DNA of 64,000 bases from DASUAS01 sp963809795 (GTDB lineage Bacteria; Actinomycetota; Acidimicrobiia; IMCC26256; DASPTH01): contig CAWELN010000016.1 of the NCBI GenBank assembly GCA_963809795.1, positions 16,312-80,311 of the forward strand, given 5' to 3'. Each line of letters opens with the position of its first letter. Position 1 is the first letter of the stretch. Of the stretch, positions 16,014-23,402 are shown piece after piece. Both the position numbers and the translations under genes were made by a program. The notes under the pieces were generated by a model. It worked only from the letters and a program-made list of their open reading frames with translations, was not told the DNA's origin and made no database searches.

Positions 16014-16814
16014 GTGGCCCGGTACGTGGAGTTCGACCGACGCGCGTGGGCCGCGCGCGGGGTCCCGGGCGGGGTACCGACCGACGCCGACCGCGACGCG
16101 ATCGTGTCACACACCGACCGGGTCGAGATCTACGGTCCGCTCGCGAAGTTGGTGGGCGAGCGGGCCGAGGGCAAGGCGCCGTTCGTCGTCTCGGTGACCG
16201 GCAGCGTCGCAGTGGGCAAGAGCGCGGCCGCCGCCGCCCTCGCCGGCGCGCTGCGTCCGCACGCGGTGGCGGTCGTGTGCACCGACGGCTTCCTCTTCCC
16301 GAACCGCGTCCTCGACGCACGGGGCCTCACCGCCCGGAAGGGGTTTCCCGAGTCGTTCGACCACGACGCGCTGGCCCGGTTCCTCCTCGACGTGCGGGCG
16401 GGCGCGGCCGAAGCGCACGCCCCGGTGTACTCGCACGCGACCTACGACATCGTCGAGGGCGAGACCCAGGTGGTCCGCCGGCCCGACGTGCTCGTGCTCG
16501 AAGGCCTCCCGTTCCCGGAGGACCACGTCGACTTCACCGTGTATCTCGACGCCGACGAAGCCGACATCGAACGCTGGTTCGTCACCCGCTTCCGCGCGTT
16601 GTGCGCCGAGGCCCGCGCCGACGACGCCTCCTTCTTCCGCCCCTTCGCCGACTACTCCGAGGAGCAGGCGACCCGGTTCGCGAGCGGCGTCTGGGCGGCG
16701 ATCAATCGCGTGAACCTGGAGGAGCACATCCTCCCGGTGCGCGACACGAGCGACGTCATCCTGGAGAAGGGCCCCGATCACGCGGTGCGACGCGTGCGAC
16801 TGCGTGTCGGCTGA
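16014..16814 (+). CDS. coaA: Type I pantothenate kinase-like P-loop kinase (CoaA family)
   Basis: A 266-residue kinase. The P-loop GSVAVGKS lies at about 63-70, then CTDGFLFPNRVLDARG and RKGFPESFDHDALARFL, the pantothenate-kinase signature, then VLEGLPF and the sugar-kinase-like R-rich segment ERWFVTRFRAL. CoaA phosphorylates pantothenate, the first and rate-setting step of CoA synthesis. It is shorter than typical CoaA (about 310 residues), losing part of the N-terminus, so it may be a divergent paralogue of the PRK/CoaA family. The long tandem repeat lies immediately upstream. The many CoA-dependent genes around it fit a role in CoA supply but do not prove it. Confidence 0.75.
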   Translation: MARYVEFDRRAWAARGVPGGVPTDADRDAIVSHTDRVEIYGPLAKLVGERAEGKAPFVVSVTGSVAVGKSAAAAALAGALRPHAVAVVCTDGFLFPNRVLDARGLTARKGFPESFDHDALARFLLDVRAGAAEAHAPVYSHATYDIVEGETQVVRRPDVLVLEGLPFPEDHVDFTVYLDADEADIERWFVTRFRALCAEARADDASFFRPFADYSEEQATRFASGVWAAINRVNLEEHILPVRDTSDVILEKGPDHAVRRVRLRVG

Positions 16815-16848
16815 CGTGCCAGCATGACCCGCCGGCCGAGGAGGAACC

Positions 16849-17667
16849 ATGGCGAGTGATCGTGACCTGGTCGACATGCTCGACGCGGTCTGGGCGTCGA
16901 CCGCCGCCCTCGGCGACACGCTCGACGAATCCCAGTGGAAGCAGCCGAGCGAGTGCCCGGGCTGGACCGTGCAGGACAACCTCGTGCACCTCACCGCGCT
17001 CGAGCGCTTCATCCTCGGCGACCCCCTCCCGAGCGGAGACGTGCCCGACGACCTCCCGCACGTCAAGAACGACATCGGCAAGGCGAACGAACGGTGGATC
17101 GAGTCCCGCCGCAGGTGGACCGGCGCCGACGCGTTGGCCGAGTTCCGCGCCGCCACCGGCACGCGGATCGAGCAGCTCCGGGGCCTCGACGACGCCGGGT
17201 TCGCGGCCGACTCCTGGACGCCGATGGGCCCGGGCACCGTCGCCGACCTGCTGCGCTTCCGCATCTTCGACTCGTGGGTCCACGAGCAGGACATGCGGCG
17301 CGGTCTCGACCGGCCCGGCGACCTCGACTCGCCGGCCGCTCGGCAGGCGCTCGACATGATGGTCGGGGTGCTCCCGTACATCGTCGGGAAGAAGGTGGGG
17401 GCCCCCGACGGTTCCACCGTCGTGCTCGTGCTCACCGGACCGCTCCCCACCACCGCCGCGGTGGAGGTGGTCGACGGCCGGGCCCGGGCGGTCGACCCGC
17501 TCCCCGCCGACCCGACCGTCACGCTGACCCTCGCCTCGGACGAGTTCGCCCGCCTCGCCTGCGGGCGGTCGGATCCGAGCGAGGCACTGGTCACGGGCGT
17601 GGTCGCGATCGAGGGTGACGTCCTGCTCGGTGGCGAGATCGTGCGCCAGCTCAACTACATGTTCTGA
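16849..17667 (+). CDS. TIGR03083-family DinB-fold protein (mycothiol-dependent maleylpyruvate isomerase-like)
   Basis: A 272-residue protein. The N-terminal DinB-like four-helix domain has the family's SECPGWTVQDNLVHLTALERF, with a candidate metal histidine, then DLLRFRIFDSWVHEQDMRR with the remaining ligands. A C-terminal SCP2-like domain (residues 185-272) ends the protein. Family members are mycothiol-dependent enzymes or of unknown function; mycothiol use would fit an actinomycete. GAGGAACC lies 6-9 bases before ATG 16849. An esterase-thioredoxin gene follows after 14 bases, so they may be co-transcribed; both then relate to thiol chemistry. Confidence 0.8.
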   Translation: MASDRDLVDMLDAVWASTAALGDTLDESQWKQPSECPGWTVQDNLVHLTALERFILGDPLPSGDVPDDLPHVKNDIGKANERWIESRRRWTGADALAEFRAATGTRIEQLRGLDDAGFAADSWTPMGPGTVADLLRFRIFDSWVHEQDMRRGLDRPGDLDSPAARQALDMMVGVLPYIVGKKVGAPDGSTVVLVLTGPLPTTAAVEVVDGRARAVDPLPADPTVTLTLASDEFARLACGRSDPSEALVTGVVAIEGDVLLGGEIVRQLNYMF

Positions 17668-17681
17668 ATCGGAGGATCCCC

Positions 17682-18686
17682 ATGGACCTGGTGACCAACG
17701 TCGTGCGCGGGAGCGAGTCCGACCGGCTCCTGCTGCTCCTGCACGGGTACGGCGCCGACGAGCGCGACCTGGGCGGGCTGCTCGGTTACCTCGACCCCGA
17801 GGGCCACTTCGTCGCCGTGCTGCCCCGGGGCCCGATCGCGGCGCCGCCCGGCTTCTCCTGGTACGACATGGCGGCCGGCGCCGCCGACCCGCAGGCCATG
17901 GCCGACGGGTTCACCGAGGCGCTCGCCGCCATCGACGACCTGCTCGACGCCGCCTGCGAAGAGCACGGCATGCAGCGGGCGGACGCCGTCGTCGGCGGCT
18001 TCTCGCAGGGCGCCGGCCTGGCGCTGGCGCTGGCGCTGGGACCGAGCGACCGGGCCCGCCCGGCCGGCGTGCTGGCGATGAGCCCGTTCGTCGCCCCCGG
18101 CCTGCTCCAGGTCGACCTCGAGGGTGCCCGCGACGTCGCCGTCCTGCTCCAGCACGGCACCGACGACCCGATGGTGCCGGTGGCCGCGACCCGCGAGCTG
18201 GCGAAGGCCCTCACCGAGGCGGGCATCCCGGTGGTGTTCGCCGAGTACCCGATGGGCCACGAGGTCGCGCTCGAGAGCGTGCAGTTGGCCCACCAGTGGT
18301 TGGAGGCGGTCCGGGCGGGGGAGCGCCCCTCGGAGCCGCTGCCCGAGCCGCCCCCCGAGGGCCTGGTGAAGCCGGTGACCACCGCCAGCTTCCCCACCGA
18401 GGTGCTCGGCTCCGACGTGCCGGTGATCGTCGACTTCTGGGCGCCGTGGTGCGGACCGTGCCGCCAGGTCGGACCGATCGTCGAGCAGATCGCCGCCATG
18501 CGCGAGGGGTCCTACAAGGTCGTGAAGGTCAACATCGACGAGGAGCCCGCGCTCGCGCAGCAGTTCGAGGTGCAGAGCATCCCGCTCATCGGGCTGTTCC
18601 GCAACGGGCGCATGGAGCGCGCATCGCTCGGGGCGAAGCCGCGCCCGCAGCTCGAGGCCGAGCTCGGGATGCTCGTCATCCCCTGA
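17682..18686 (+). CDS. Phospholipase/carboxylesterase fused to thioredoxin
   Basis: A 334-residue fusion. Residues 1-210 form a PF02230-type alpha/beta hydrolase: LLLLHGYGADERDL, nucleophile GGFSQGAG with Ser near 108, acid in HGTDDPMVP, and His in YPMGHEVA. A short Pro/Glu linker leads to a complete thioredoxin domain (about 235-334) with VDFWAPWCGPC, KVNIDEEPALAQQF and the cis-proline segment SIPLIGLF. No signal peptide is visible, so both domains act in the cytoplasm. Separately these are common; the fusion is unusual and suggests thiol-dependent control of, or acyl-thiol substrates for, the esterase. The start has GGAGGA upstream. It converges on SelD with an 11-base 3' overlap. Confidence 0.85.
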   Translation: MDLVTNVVRGSESDRLLLLLHGYGADERDLGGLLGYLDPEGHFVAVLPRGPIAAPPGFSWYDMAAGAADPQAMADGFTEALAAIDDLLDAACEEHGMQRADAVVGGFSQGAGLALALALGPSDRARPAGVLAMSPFVAPGLLQVDLEGARDVAVLLQHGTDDPMVPVAATRELAKALTEAGIPVVFAEYPMGHEVALESVQLAHQWLEAVRAGERPSEPLPEPPPEGLVKPVTTASFPTEVLGSDVPVIVDFWAPWCGPCRQVGPIVEQIAAMREGSYKVVKVNIDEEPALAQQFEVQSIPLIGLFRNGRMERASLGAKPRPQLEAELGMLVIP

Positions 18687-19752
18687 TCGCGATGGTGCCG
18701 GCGTCACCGGCGCGCGCGTGGCCGATGACGGCCGCGACGAGCGTGCCGCGCGCGTCGAGCTCGTGGACCAGGTCGTCGACCGCGTCGGGATCGACCGCGA
18801 GGAGCAGACCGCCCGACGTCTGGGCGTCGGCGAGCAGGAGTTGGTCGTCGCGCGCGAGTCCGTTCCACGTGACCGAGTCGTCGACGAACGCGTGGTTGCG
18901 TTGCGTCCCACCCGCGACCATGCCCGCGCCCAGCAGCGCGCGGACGCCGTCGATCACCGGGACCGCCGACACGTCGAGATCGGCCGCCAGCCCCGATCCC
19001 ACGAGCAGCTCGCGGAGGTGCCCGAGCAGTCCGAACCCGGTGACATCGGTGGCCGCGTGCACGACGCCCGGCTCGAGCGCGAGGGCGGCGTCGCGCGCGC
19101 CGGCGTTCAGTGTGGTCATCACCCGGATCGCCTCCGCCACCAGCTCCGGCGGTGCCGCGTCGCGCTTCAGCGCGGTCGAGATCACACCGAGGCCGATCGG
19201 TTTGGTCAGCACGAGCGCGTCGCCGGCGCGGGCGCTCCGGTTGGTGAGCACGCGCGCGGGGTCGACGGTGCCGACGACGGCGAGGCCGTACTTCGGTTCG
19301 GCGTCGTCGATGGAATGACCGCCGCCGACGAGCGCGCCCGCGGCGCGCACCACGTCGTGCCCGCCGTCGAGCACGCGCGCCAGCAACTCGAACGGCAGCC
19401 CCTCGCGCGGCCAGGCGACCAGGTTGAGCGCGAGCAACGGCGCACCCCCCATCGCGTACACGTCGGAGAGCGCGTTGGTGGCGGCGATGCGGCCCCAGTC
19501 GTAGGGGTCGTCGACGATCGGCGTGAAGAAGTCGGTGGTCACGACGACGGCGAGGTCGTCGCGCAGGCGGTACACCGCGGCGTCGTCCGCGGTGTCGAGC
19601 CCGACGAGCAGGTTGGGGTCCTGCGGCGCGTCGCCCAGGCCGCGCACGAGGCCGAGCACGGTGTGCAGATCGGCGGGGGAGAGCTTGCAGGCGCAGCCGG
19701 CGCCGTGTGAGAACGCGGTCAGCCGGACCGCTTCATGCTCGACCTGGGTCAT
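18676..19752 (-). CDS. selD: Selenide, water dikinase (selenophosphate synthase)
   Basis: A 358-residue SelD that makes selenophosphate from selenide and ATP, the selenium donor for selenocysteine and selenouridine. HGAGCACK near residues 16-23 contains the catalytic Cys-Lys pair, with Cys encoded as TGC, so the enzyme is not itself a selenoprotein. Further motifs are TDFFTPIVDDPYDWGRIAA, split from ALSDVYAMGG, then GGGHSIDDAEPKYGLAV and TDVTGFGLLGHL. TAGGGT lies 6 bases before ATG 19752 (19759-19764), a leaderless promoter. No selA, selB, tRNA-Sec or selU gene is in the window, so the consumer of selenophosphate must be elsewhere. Confidence 0.95.
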   Translation of the reverse strand: MTQVEHEAVRLTAFSHGAGCACKLSPADLHTVLGLVRGLGDAPQDPNLLVGLDTADDAAVYRLRDDLAVVVTTDFFTPIVDDPYDWGRIAATNALSDVYAMGGAPLLALNLVAWPREGLPFELLARVLDGGHDVVRAAGALVGGGHSIDDAEPKYGLAVVGTVDPARVLTNRSARAGDALVLTKPIGLGVISTALKRDAAPPELVAEAIRVMTTLNAGARDAALALEPGVVHAATDVTGFGLLGHLRELLVGSGLAADLDVSAVPVIDGVRALLGAGMVAGGTQRNHAFVDDSVTWNGLARDDQLLLADAQTSGGLLLAVDPDAVDDLVHELDARGTLVAAVIGHARAGDAGTIAIRG

Positions 19753-19803
19753 GCGAGCACCCTATCGGCGCCCTCAGGAGGCACCGTCGGGTACTGGGGT
19801 TGC

Positions 19804-19843
19804 TCAGGGTCGAGCAGCGCCGATGACGCCGGGCCAGATCTGC
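19804..19843. repeat. 40-bp direct repeat, left copy (att-like; copy of the nlpC 3' end)
   Basis: This 40-base stretch, beginning TCAGGGTCGAGC and ending CCAGATCTGC, is identical to 21468-21507 except for one base. The right copy is the 3' end of the NlpC/P60 gene including its stop codon. Duplicated gene ends flanking foreign DNA are the normal footprint of tyrosine-recombinase integration. Confidence 0.85.
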
Positions 19844-19864
19844 TGTGTTGGGACGTGGCGTCGT

Positions 19865-19870
19865 TACCGT
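19865..19870 (+). promoter_or_regulatory. Leaderless promoter -10 box (TACCGT) for the ATP-grasp-like gene
   Basis: TACCGT lies 7 bases before ATG 19878, the spacing seen at other leaderless starts here. It is inside the element, so the cargo gene appears to have its own promoter. Confidence 0.45.
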
Positions 19871-19877
19871 TGGTCGG

Positions 19878-21287
19878 ATGGGAGGCTCAGACGCAGGGAG
19901 TGTCGACGCGGCCTACTACGAGTCGCTTATGCGAACGCTCGTGGAGGGACGGCGCGTGATCGCTGCCGGAGTTGTCCTCGGCGGATCGGGCGTCATCGTC
20001 AACACTCTCCGAAGCCTTGGTGCGTCGGACGTCTTTGTGCTCGCGCAGGCGCGCGGAACGGGTCCGGTCCCCGACAAGACTGCCTACTTCGACCTCGACA
20101 TCACTGCTGGGACGATCGATCAAGCCGTGCGTGCCACGATCGCGGCGTTGAAGGATCCGCCCCGGGCGGCGATCGCTGCGATTGACGAGTTCGATCCCGA
20201 CCGAAGCGCAATCGTCGTCGGCGACATGTTCAACGAGGCGGTCCATATCGCGGGACGGAAGAGCCTCTCCTACCGACGGTCGGAGTGGGTGGCACTCGAA
20301 GACAAGGTGGTGATCGACGCTTGCTGGGAGCGCTGGGGGGTGTCGCGCGCACCGTCGGTCGTCGTGACGACCGACGTACCTTCATTGATGAAGGCTGCTG
20401 ATGAGCTCGACGAGGGACAGGGAACCGTCTGGGCCGGGGACGCCAAGGAGGGGTTCAATGGAGGCGCCGAGTACGCGCGGTGGGTAAGGAATCGGACCGA
20501 CGCCGAAGCAGCAGCAACGTTTCTCAACGCCCATTGTGACCGGGCACGAGTCATGCCGTTTCTCGAGGGAATTCCGTGCAGCATCCATGGAATTGTCTTC
20601 GACGAGTACGTCGCCGCTCTCCGTCCCTTTGAGATGGTCACGCTTCGACGCGCTCACGGTCCCGAGCTCTTCTACGCAGGCGTCGCTTCCTATTGGGATC
20701 CGCCGACTACCGATCGAGAAGAGATGCGGGCAATCGCTCGTCGCGTTGGCACCGCCTTGCGAGCCGAAGTCAACTACCGCGGTGGCTTCACGATCGACGG
20801 AATCATGACAGCCCAAGGATTCCGCCCAACCGAACTCAACCCAAGGCCAGGAGCCGCGCTCGGCACCCTTTCAATAGCGCTCCCACAACTCCCCCTAACG
20901 CTGCTGTTCCCAGCCATCTCGGGCGGCGTCGCGCTCGACTATCGACCAACAGACCTCGAGGAACTCTTGCTCACTGGAGCGGACACCGTCCGGGCCGGCG
21001 GCACATGGAGCGTGCTCCCAACCTCGCTTCCCGCCATCGAGTCCAAACCAATGGCTTACGACGGCAACGAATGGACCCCCGCCCACACCGGCGAACAGAC
21101 TCACGGCTCGCTCGCAGTTGGGCACGCGTCAACCGGGTCCTTCGTGCGCCTCACCCTTGGACCAGACTGGCCGGCAGGCCAATCCGTCGCGCCACCCGCA
21201 GCGGCATTCTGGGGATATGTGACTCAAACACTGGACCCCTCACTCACCAACATGGTCCCCGCCCACAACGTCCGCAGAACAGCATGA
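19878..21287 (+). CDS. ATP-grasp-like protein, cargo of the relic element
   Basis: A 469-residue protein of unknown role. The middle and C-terminal parts suggest an ATP-grasp ligase: the lysine-bearing strand segment TVWAGDAKEGFNGG, then MPFLEGIPCSIHGIVFDEYVA, and the metal-binding TELNPRPGAALG near residue 320. A Rossmann-like N-terminal pre-domain (VLGGSGVIVNTLRSLGASDVFVLAQ) fits this superfamily, which joins carboxylates to amines. I do not recognise a subfamily. Codon use is less GC-rich than that of the neighbours, and the gene lies between att-like repeats, so it was acquired. An upstream GTG at 19845 is possible, but ATG 19878 has a well-placed -10 box. Confidence 0.65.
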   Translation: MGGSDAGSVDAAYYESLMRTLVEGRRVIAAGVVLGGSGVIVNTLRSLGASDVFVLAQARGTGPVPDKTAYFDLDITAGTIDQAVRATIAALKDPPRAAIAAIDEFDPDRSAIVVGDMFNEAVHIAGRKSLSYRRSEWVALEDKVVIDACWERWGVSRAPSVVVTTDVPSLMKAADELDEGQGTVWAGDAKEGFNGGAEYARWVRNRTDAEAAATFLNAHCDRARVMPFLEGIPCSIHGIVFDEYVAALRPFEMVTLRRAHGPELFYAGVASYWDPPTTDREEMRAIARRVGTALRAEVNYRGGFTIDGIMTAQGFRPTELNPRPGAALGTLSIALPQLPLTLLFPAISGGVALDYRPTDLEELLLTGADTVRAGGTWSVLPTSLPAIESKPMAYDGNEWTPAHTGEQTHGSLAVGHASTGSFVRLTLGPDWPAGQSVAPPAAAFWGYVTQTLDPSLTNMVPAHNVRRTA

Positions 21288-21302
21288 GAACCCGAGGCCA
21301 AC

Positions 21303-21434
21303 TCGGCGCCCGCGGTGCTTCTGCAGACCTATGCGCATCTCATGCCTACCGATCACGACCGCGCACGTGCCGTGGTCCAGGCGGCGTTTGCCCGCGCAAC
21401 TGAGGACTCATTGAGGACCGTCGGCCAAGAATGA
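21303..21434 (+). pseudogene. C-terminal fragment of a tyrosine (phage-type) integrase
   Basis: The frame reads VLLQTYAHLMPTDHDRARA and then VVQAAFARATEDSLRTVGQE before a stop at 21432. The LxxYxHLMPxDxDRAR pattern is the C-terminus of tyrosine recombinases in actinobacterial integrative elements, where the Tyr is the DNA nucleophile. Only about 40 residues remain, with no start codon or upstream catalytic Arg/His boxes, because the ATP-grasp gene's stop precedes it in the same frame. Its position 34 bases from the right 40-bp repeat matches where integrase genes end beside att sites. Confidence 0.75.
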
Positions 21435-21467
21435 CTTGGCGACGATGCGCTGACCAGGCCTTTCGGA

Positions 21468-21507
21468 TCAGGGTCGAGCGGCGCCGATGACGCCGGGCCA
21501 GATCTGC
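21468..21507. repeat. 40-bp direct repeat, right copy (3' end of the nlpC gene)
   Basis: Matches 19804-19843 at 39 of 40 bases. On the minus strand it encodes the last residues and stop codon of the NlpC/P60 protein. See the relic-element entry. Confidence 0.85.
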
Positions 21508-22583
21508 GTGATCTGGACCACGGTGCCGGTATGTGGGGCATGGATCACGCTGCCATTGCCCACGTAGATGCCGACGTGGCCGTCCCAGAACACGAGGTCG
21601 CCGGGCTGGAGCTGGTCCATGGAGACGGCGGGGAACGACGCCTGCTGGTCGTACGAACCGTGCGACATCGATACGCCGGCCTGCGCCCACGCCATCATCG
21701 AGAGGCCCGAGCAGTCGTAGCAGCTGGGGCCGACGCCGGCGTAGCAGTAGGGCTTGCCGAGCTGCGCGTACGCGTACGCGAGCACCGCCGACACGCCACC
21801 GCTCGTCGGGGGCGGGGTGGCCGAACCGCCGCCTCCGCCGCCTCCGCCGCCACCACCACCGGTACCGCCGCCGCCGCCACCACCACCGCCGGATGCGGCG
21901 GGCTGCTGGCTCACTGTGAGCGCGTACTGCTGCGCGGCCTGCGCGGCCTGGCGCGCCTGACGCGCCTGCTCGGCCTGTTGCACGAGCGTCGCGAGCTCAC
22001 CGGTCACCTTCGACTGCATCTGCTGCAGCGCGGCCTGGCCTTCGTCGAGCTGCGTCTTCTGCGCCTGGATCGCGTCGCGCTGCTCCTGCGCGGTCTGGCG
22101 TGCCTTCTCGGCGTCGACCTTGCGCGCCGCGACCTCTTCCTTCGCTTTGGCGAGCTCGTTCACGATCTCGTTGTCGCGTTGCGCGGCGAGCGAGCTGTAC
22201 TTCTGCTTCGAGGACAGGTCCTGCGCGTTCTGCGAGTCGAGATCCTCGATACCGCCGTTCGTGCCGCTCTGCGTGTAGACGGTGGCGGCGCGACGTGCGA
22301 CCTCGGCGCGGAGCTCCTTGGTCTTGTTCTTCGCGGCGGTGACGAGGGCGTCAGCCTGTTGGATGTCGTTGGTCGCCTGGGCGAGTGCGTTCTCGGCCGA
22401 GTTGATCTGCTCGTTGAGCGCACCGAGCTTGTTGGCGTTGGCGTTGATCTGGCTGTCGAGCTGTGCGGCTTCGGCCTGCTTGTCGCCGATCGGGTCGGCG
22501 ATCGCAACCCCGGGTGCGGCCAGCGCCCCCACCGTTGCCACGAGGAGGGCGAGGAGGACGAGCCGAATCGCTCGGCGGTTCAT
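21468..22583 (-). CDS. Secreted NlpC/P60 peptidoglycan endopeptidase (RipA-like)
   Basis: A 371-residue cell-wall hydrolase. Residues 1-30 are a signal peptide (RLVLLALLVATVGALAAPGVAIA). A long coiled coil (about 35-225) resembles the inhibitory N-terminal helices of RipA and PcsB. A nearly pure glycine linker (about 232-256) leads to the NlpC/P60 domain: SAVLAYAYAQLGKPYCYAG, catalytic Cys in YDCSG near 289, His in DGHVGIYVG and the third polar residue in VIHAPHTG. It cleaves stem peptides of peptidoglycan during growth or division. I chose ATG 22583 because GGAGGAG precedes it and the signal peptide starts there. The promoter is at 22701. The 3' end was the target of the relic element and its sequence was restored. 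Confidence 0.93.
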   Translation of the reverse strand: MNRRAIRLVLLALLVATVGALAAPGVAIADPIGDKQAEAAQLDSQINANANKLGALNEQINSAENALAQATNDIQQADALVTAAKNKTKELRAEVARRAATVYTQSGTNGGIEDLDSQNAQDLSSKQKYSSLAAQRDNEIVNELAKAKEEVAARKVDAEKARQTAQEQRDAIQAQKTQLDEGQAALQQMQSKVTGELATLVQQAEQARQARQAAQAAQQYALTVSQQPAASGGGGGGGGGTGGGGGGGGGGGGSATPPPTSGGVSAVLAYAYAQLGKPYCYAGVGPSCYDCSGLSMMAWAQAGVSMSHGSYDQQASFPAVSMDQLQPGDLVFWDGHVGIYVGNGSVIHAPHTGTVVQITQIWPGVIGAARP

Positions 22584-22662
22584 ATGGGGACTCCTCCGGC
22601 CAGGCCGTATCGGTCCTTGCTGAACACGTCTTGTGAACAACACTGACACCCAACAACAACAG

Positions 22663-22692
22663 ATCCGTACAGGGGCGCTCCCCGGTACGGAC
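22663..22692 (-). promoter_or_regulatory. Strong hairpin at the 5' end of the nlpC leader
   Basis: GTCCGTACCGGGG and CCCCTGTACGGAT pair with one internal mismatch around a 4-base loop. It begins a few bases after the predicted transcription start, leaving about 80 more leader bases before the start codon. It could stabilise the message or be part of a leader switch; I could not match it to a known riboswitch. Confidence 0.5.
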
Positions 22693-22700
22693 TCCGGGAG

Positions 22701-22706
22701 ACCCTA
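22701..22706 (-). promoter_or_regulatory. -10 box (TAGGGT) for nlpC
   Basis: On the minus strand TAGGGT lies about 118 bases before ATG 22583. Unlike the leaderless genes nearby, this would give a leader of about 110 bases, starting just ahead of the hairpin. Confidence 0.45.
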
Positions 22707-22790
22707 GCGAACGCGCGCACCCCGCGCCAGCATTGTGGAGTGTCGCGGACGGGTCTTTCCTTTGCGTTGATGCTGCGTTGAAACTCGCGA

Positions 22791-23270
22791 TCAGACCGGC
22801 CAACCGGCGGTGGGCGGCGGATCGCCTGCCGCGGCAACGGTTGGCACGCTCCACGCCATCGACTTGGCGACTTCCTTGGCGACGTTCTGCCACGCGGTGG
22901 GATCCCACCCTTCCGCAGCCGCGACGAGCGTCGTGTTCTGTCGCAGGTGCACGAACGCGGGCAGGTGCGTGAGACCGAGGCTGGCGACGAACTCGCCGCC
23001 GGGATCGATGAAACAGAGGTAATCGTCCTCCGCGTCGCCGAGCACACCGCGCGCGATGTAGTCGTTGCCGACGACGCAGAACGCGGTGCGGCAGTCGGCG
23101 TCGCCGAACACCTGGAAGATGCGCTTGGCGATCGGGATGAACACCGACGCCTCGGGACGCGGCGGCAGGATCACGAGGCACAGGTGGAACATCGTCGACC
23201 AGTCGTCGAGCGTGCGGGTCGCACCTTTGGTGCTCGTCAGCTTGATGTTCGGGTCGGGATTCTTCGCCAT
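22791..23270 (-). CDS. Conserved-looking protein of unknown function, possibly thioredoxin-like fold
   Basis: I do not recognise this 159-residue protein. It has no signal peptide. The sequence reads as alternating strands and helices: FHLCLVILPPRPEASVF, then IAKRIFQVFGDADCRTAF, DDYLCFIDPGGEFVASLG and THLPAFVHLRQNTTLV. The segment before AFVHL, with a proline at the position of the thioredoxin cis-proline, suggests a thioredoxin or peroxiredoxin-like fold without a CxxC motif. It follows the metallo-hydrolase gene on the same strand after a 130-base gap filled by a hairpin repeat, and precedes the nlpC promoter. Role unknown. Confidence 0.6.
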   Translation of the reverse strand: MAKNPDPNIKLTSTKGATRTLDDWSTMFHLCLVILPPRPEASVFIPIAKRIFQVFGDADCRTAFCVVGNDYIARGVLGDAEDDYLCFIDPGGEFVASLGLTHLPAFVHLRQNTTLVAAAEGWDPTAWQNVAKEVAKSMAWSVPTVAAAGDPPPTAGWPV

Positions 23271-23276
23271 CTTCTC

Positions 23277-23325
23277 GGGTCGCTCTCTGCGGCGCAGGGT
23301 ACCTGCGCCGCGGCCGTTCGCTCCG
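23277..23325. repeat. REP-like hairpin element, copy 1
   Basis: Flanks GGTCGCTCTCTGCGG and CGGCCGTTCGCTCC surround a hairpin with 10-base arms GCGGCGCAGG/CCTGCGCCGC and a 3-base loop (23289-23311). A truncated second copy starting GGTCGCTCTCTGCGGCGC follows at 23335. The related full element is at 42423-42470; there too it fills the gap between two minus-strand genes. Confidence 0.7.
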
Positions 23326-23402
23326 TCTTCTCTCGGTCGCTCTCTGCGGCGCTGCGCCTCGTCGTGCGAGAGGTTACGCCGTGACGAGTCCCGCGCCCGC
23401 CA

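Larger units (their letters stand above)
19844..21467. mobile_element. Relic integrative element inserted at the 3' end of an NlpC/P60 gene
   Basis: About 1.6 kb lies between 40-bp direct repeats. It carries one intact ATP-grasp-like gene and, next to the right repeat, the C-terminal tail of a tyrosine integrase. Base use is visibly less GC-rich at third codon positions than in the flanking genes. The integrase body, any excisionase and other mobility functions are gone, so the element is probably fixed. The order attL, cargo, integrase tail, attR and the restored nlpC stop codon all fit an old site-specific insertion. Confidence 0.75.

Noticed and set aside
19689..19695. Selenocysteine in SelD's active site
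   Set aside because: The catalytic residue is encoded by TGC, a normal cysteine codon, with no in-frame TGA.
19844..21467. Prophage
   Set aside because: No structural, lysis or replication genes; only an integrase tail and one cargo gene remain.
22584..22649. Upstream start for the NlpC/P60 protein at 22649
   Set aside because: It would put 22 polar residues before the signal peptide and lies upstream of a strong ribosome site (GGAGGAG) serving ATG 22583.
22584..22710. A c-di-AMP (ydaO-type) riboswitch before nlpC
   Set aside because: I expected one from known actinobacterial hydrolase genes but could not find the conserved core; only a simple hairpin is visible.
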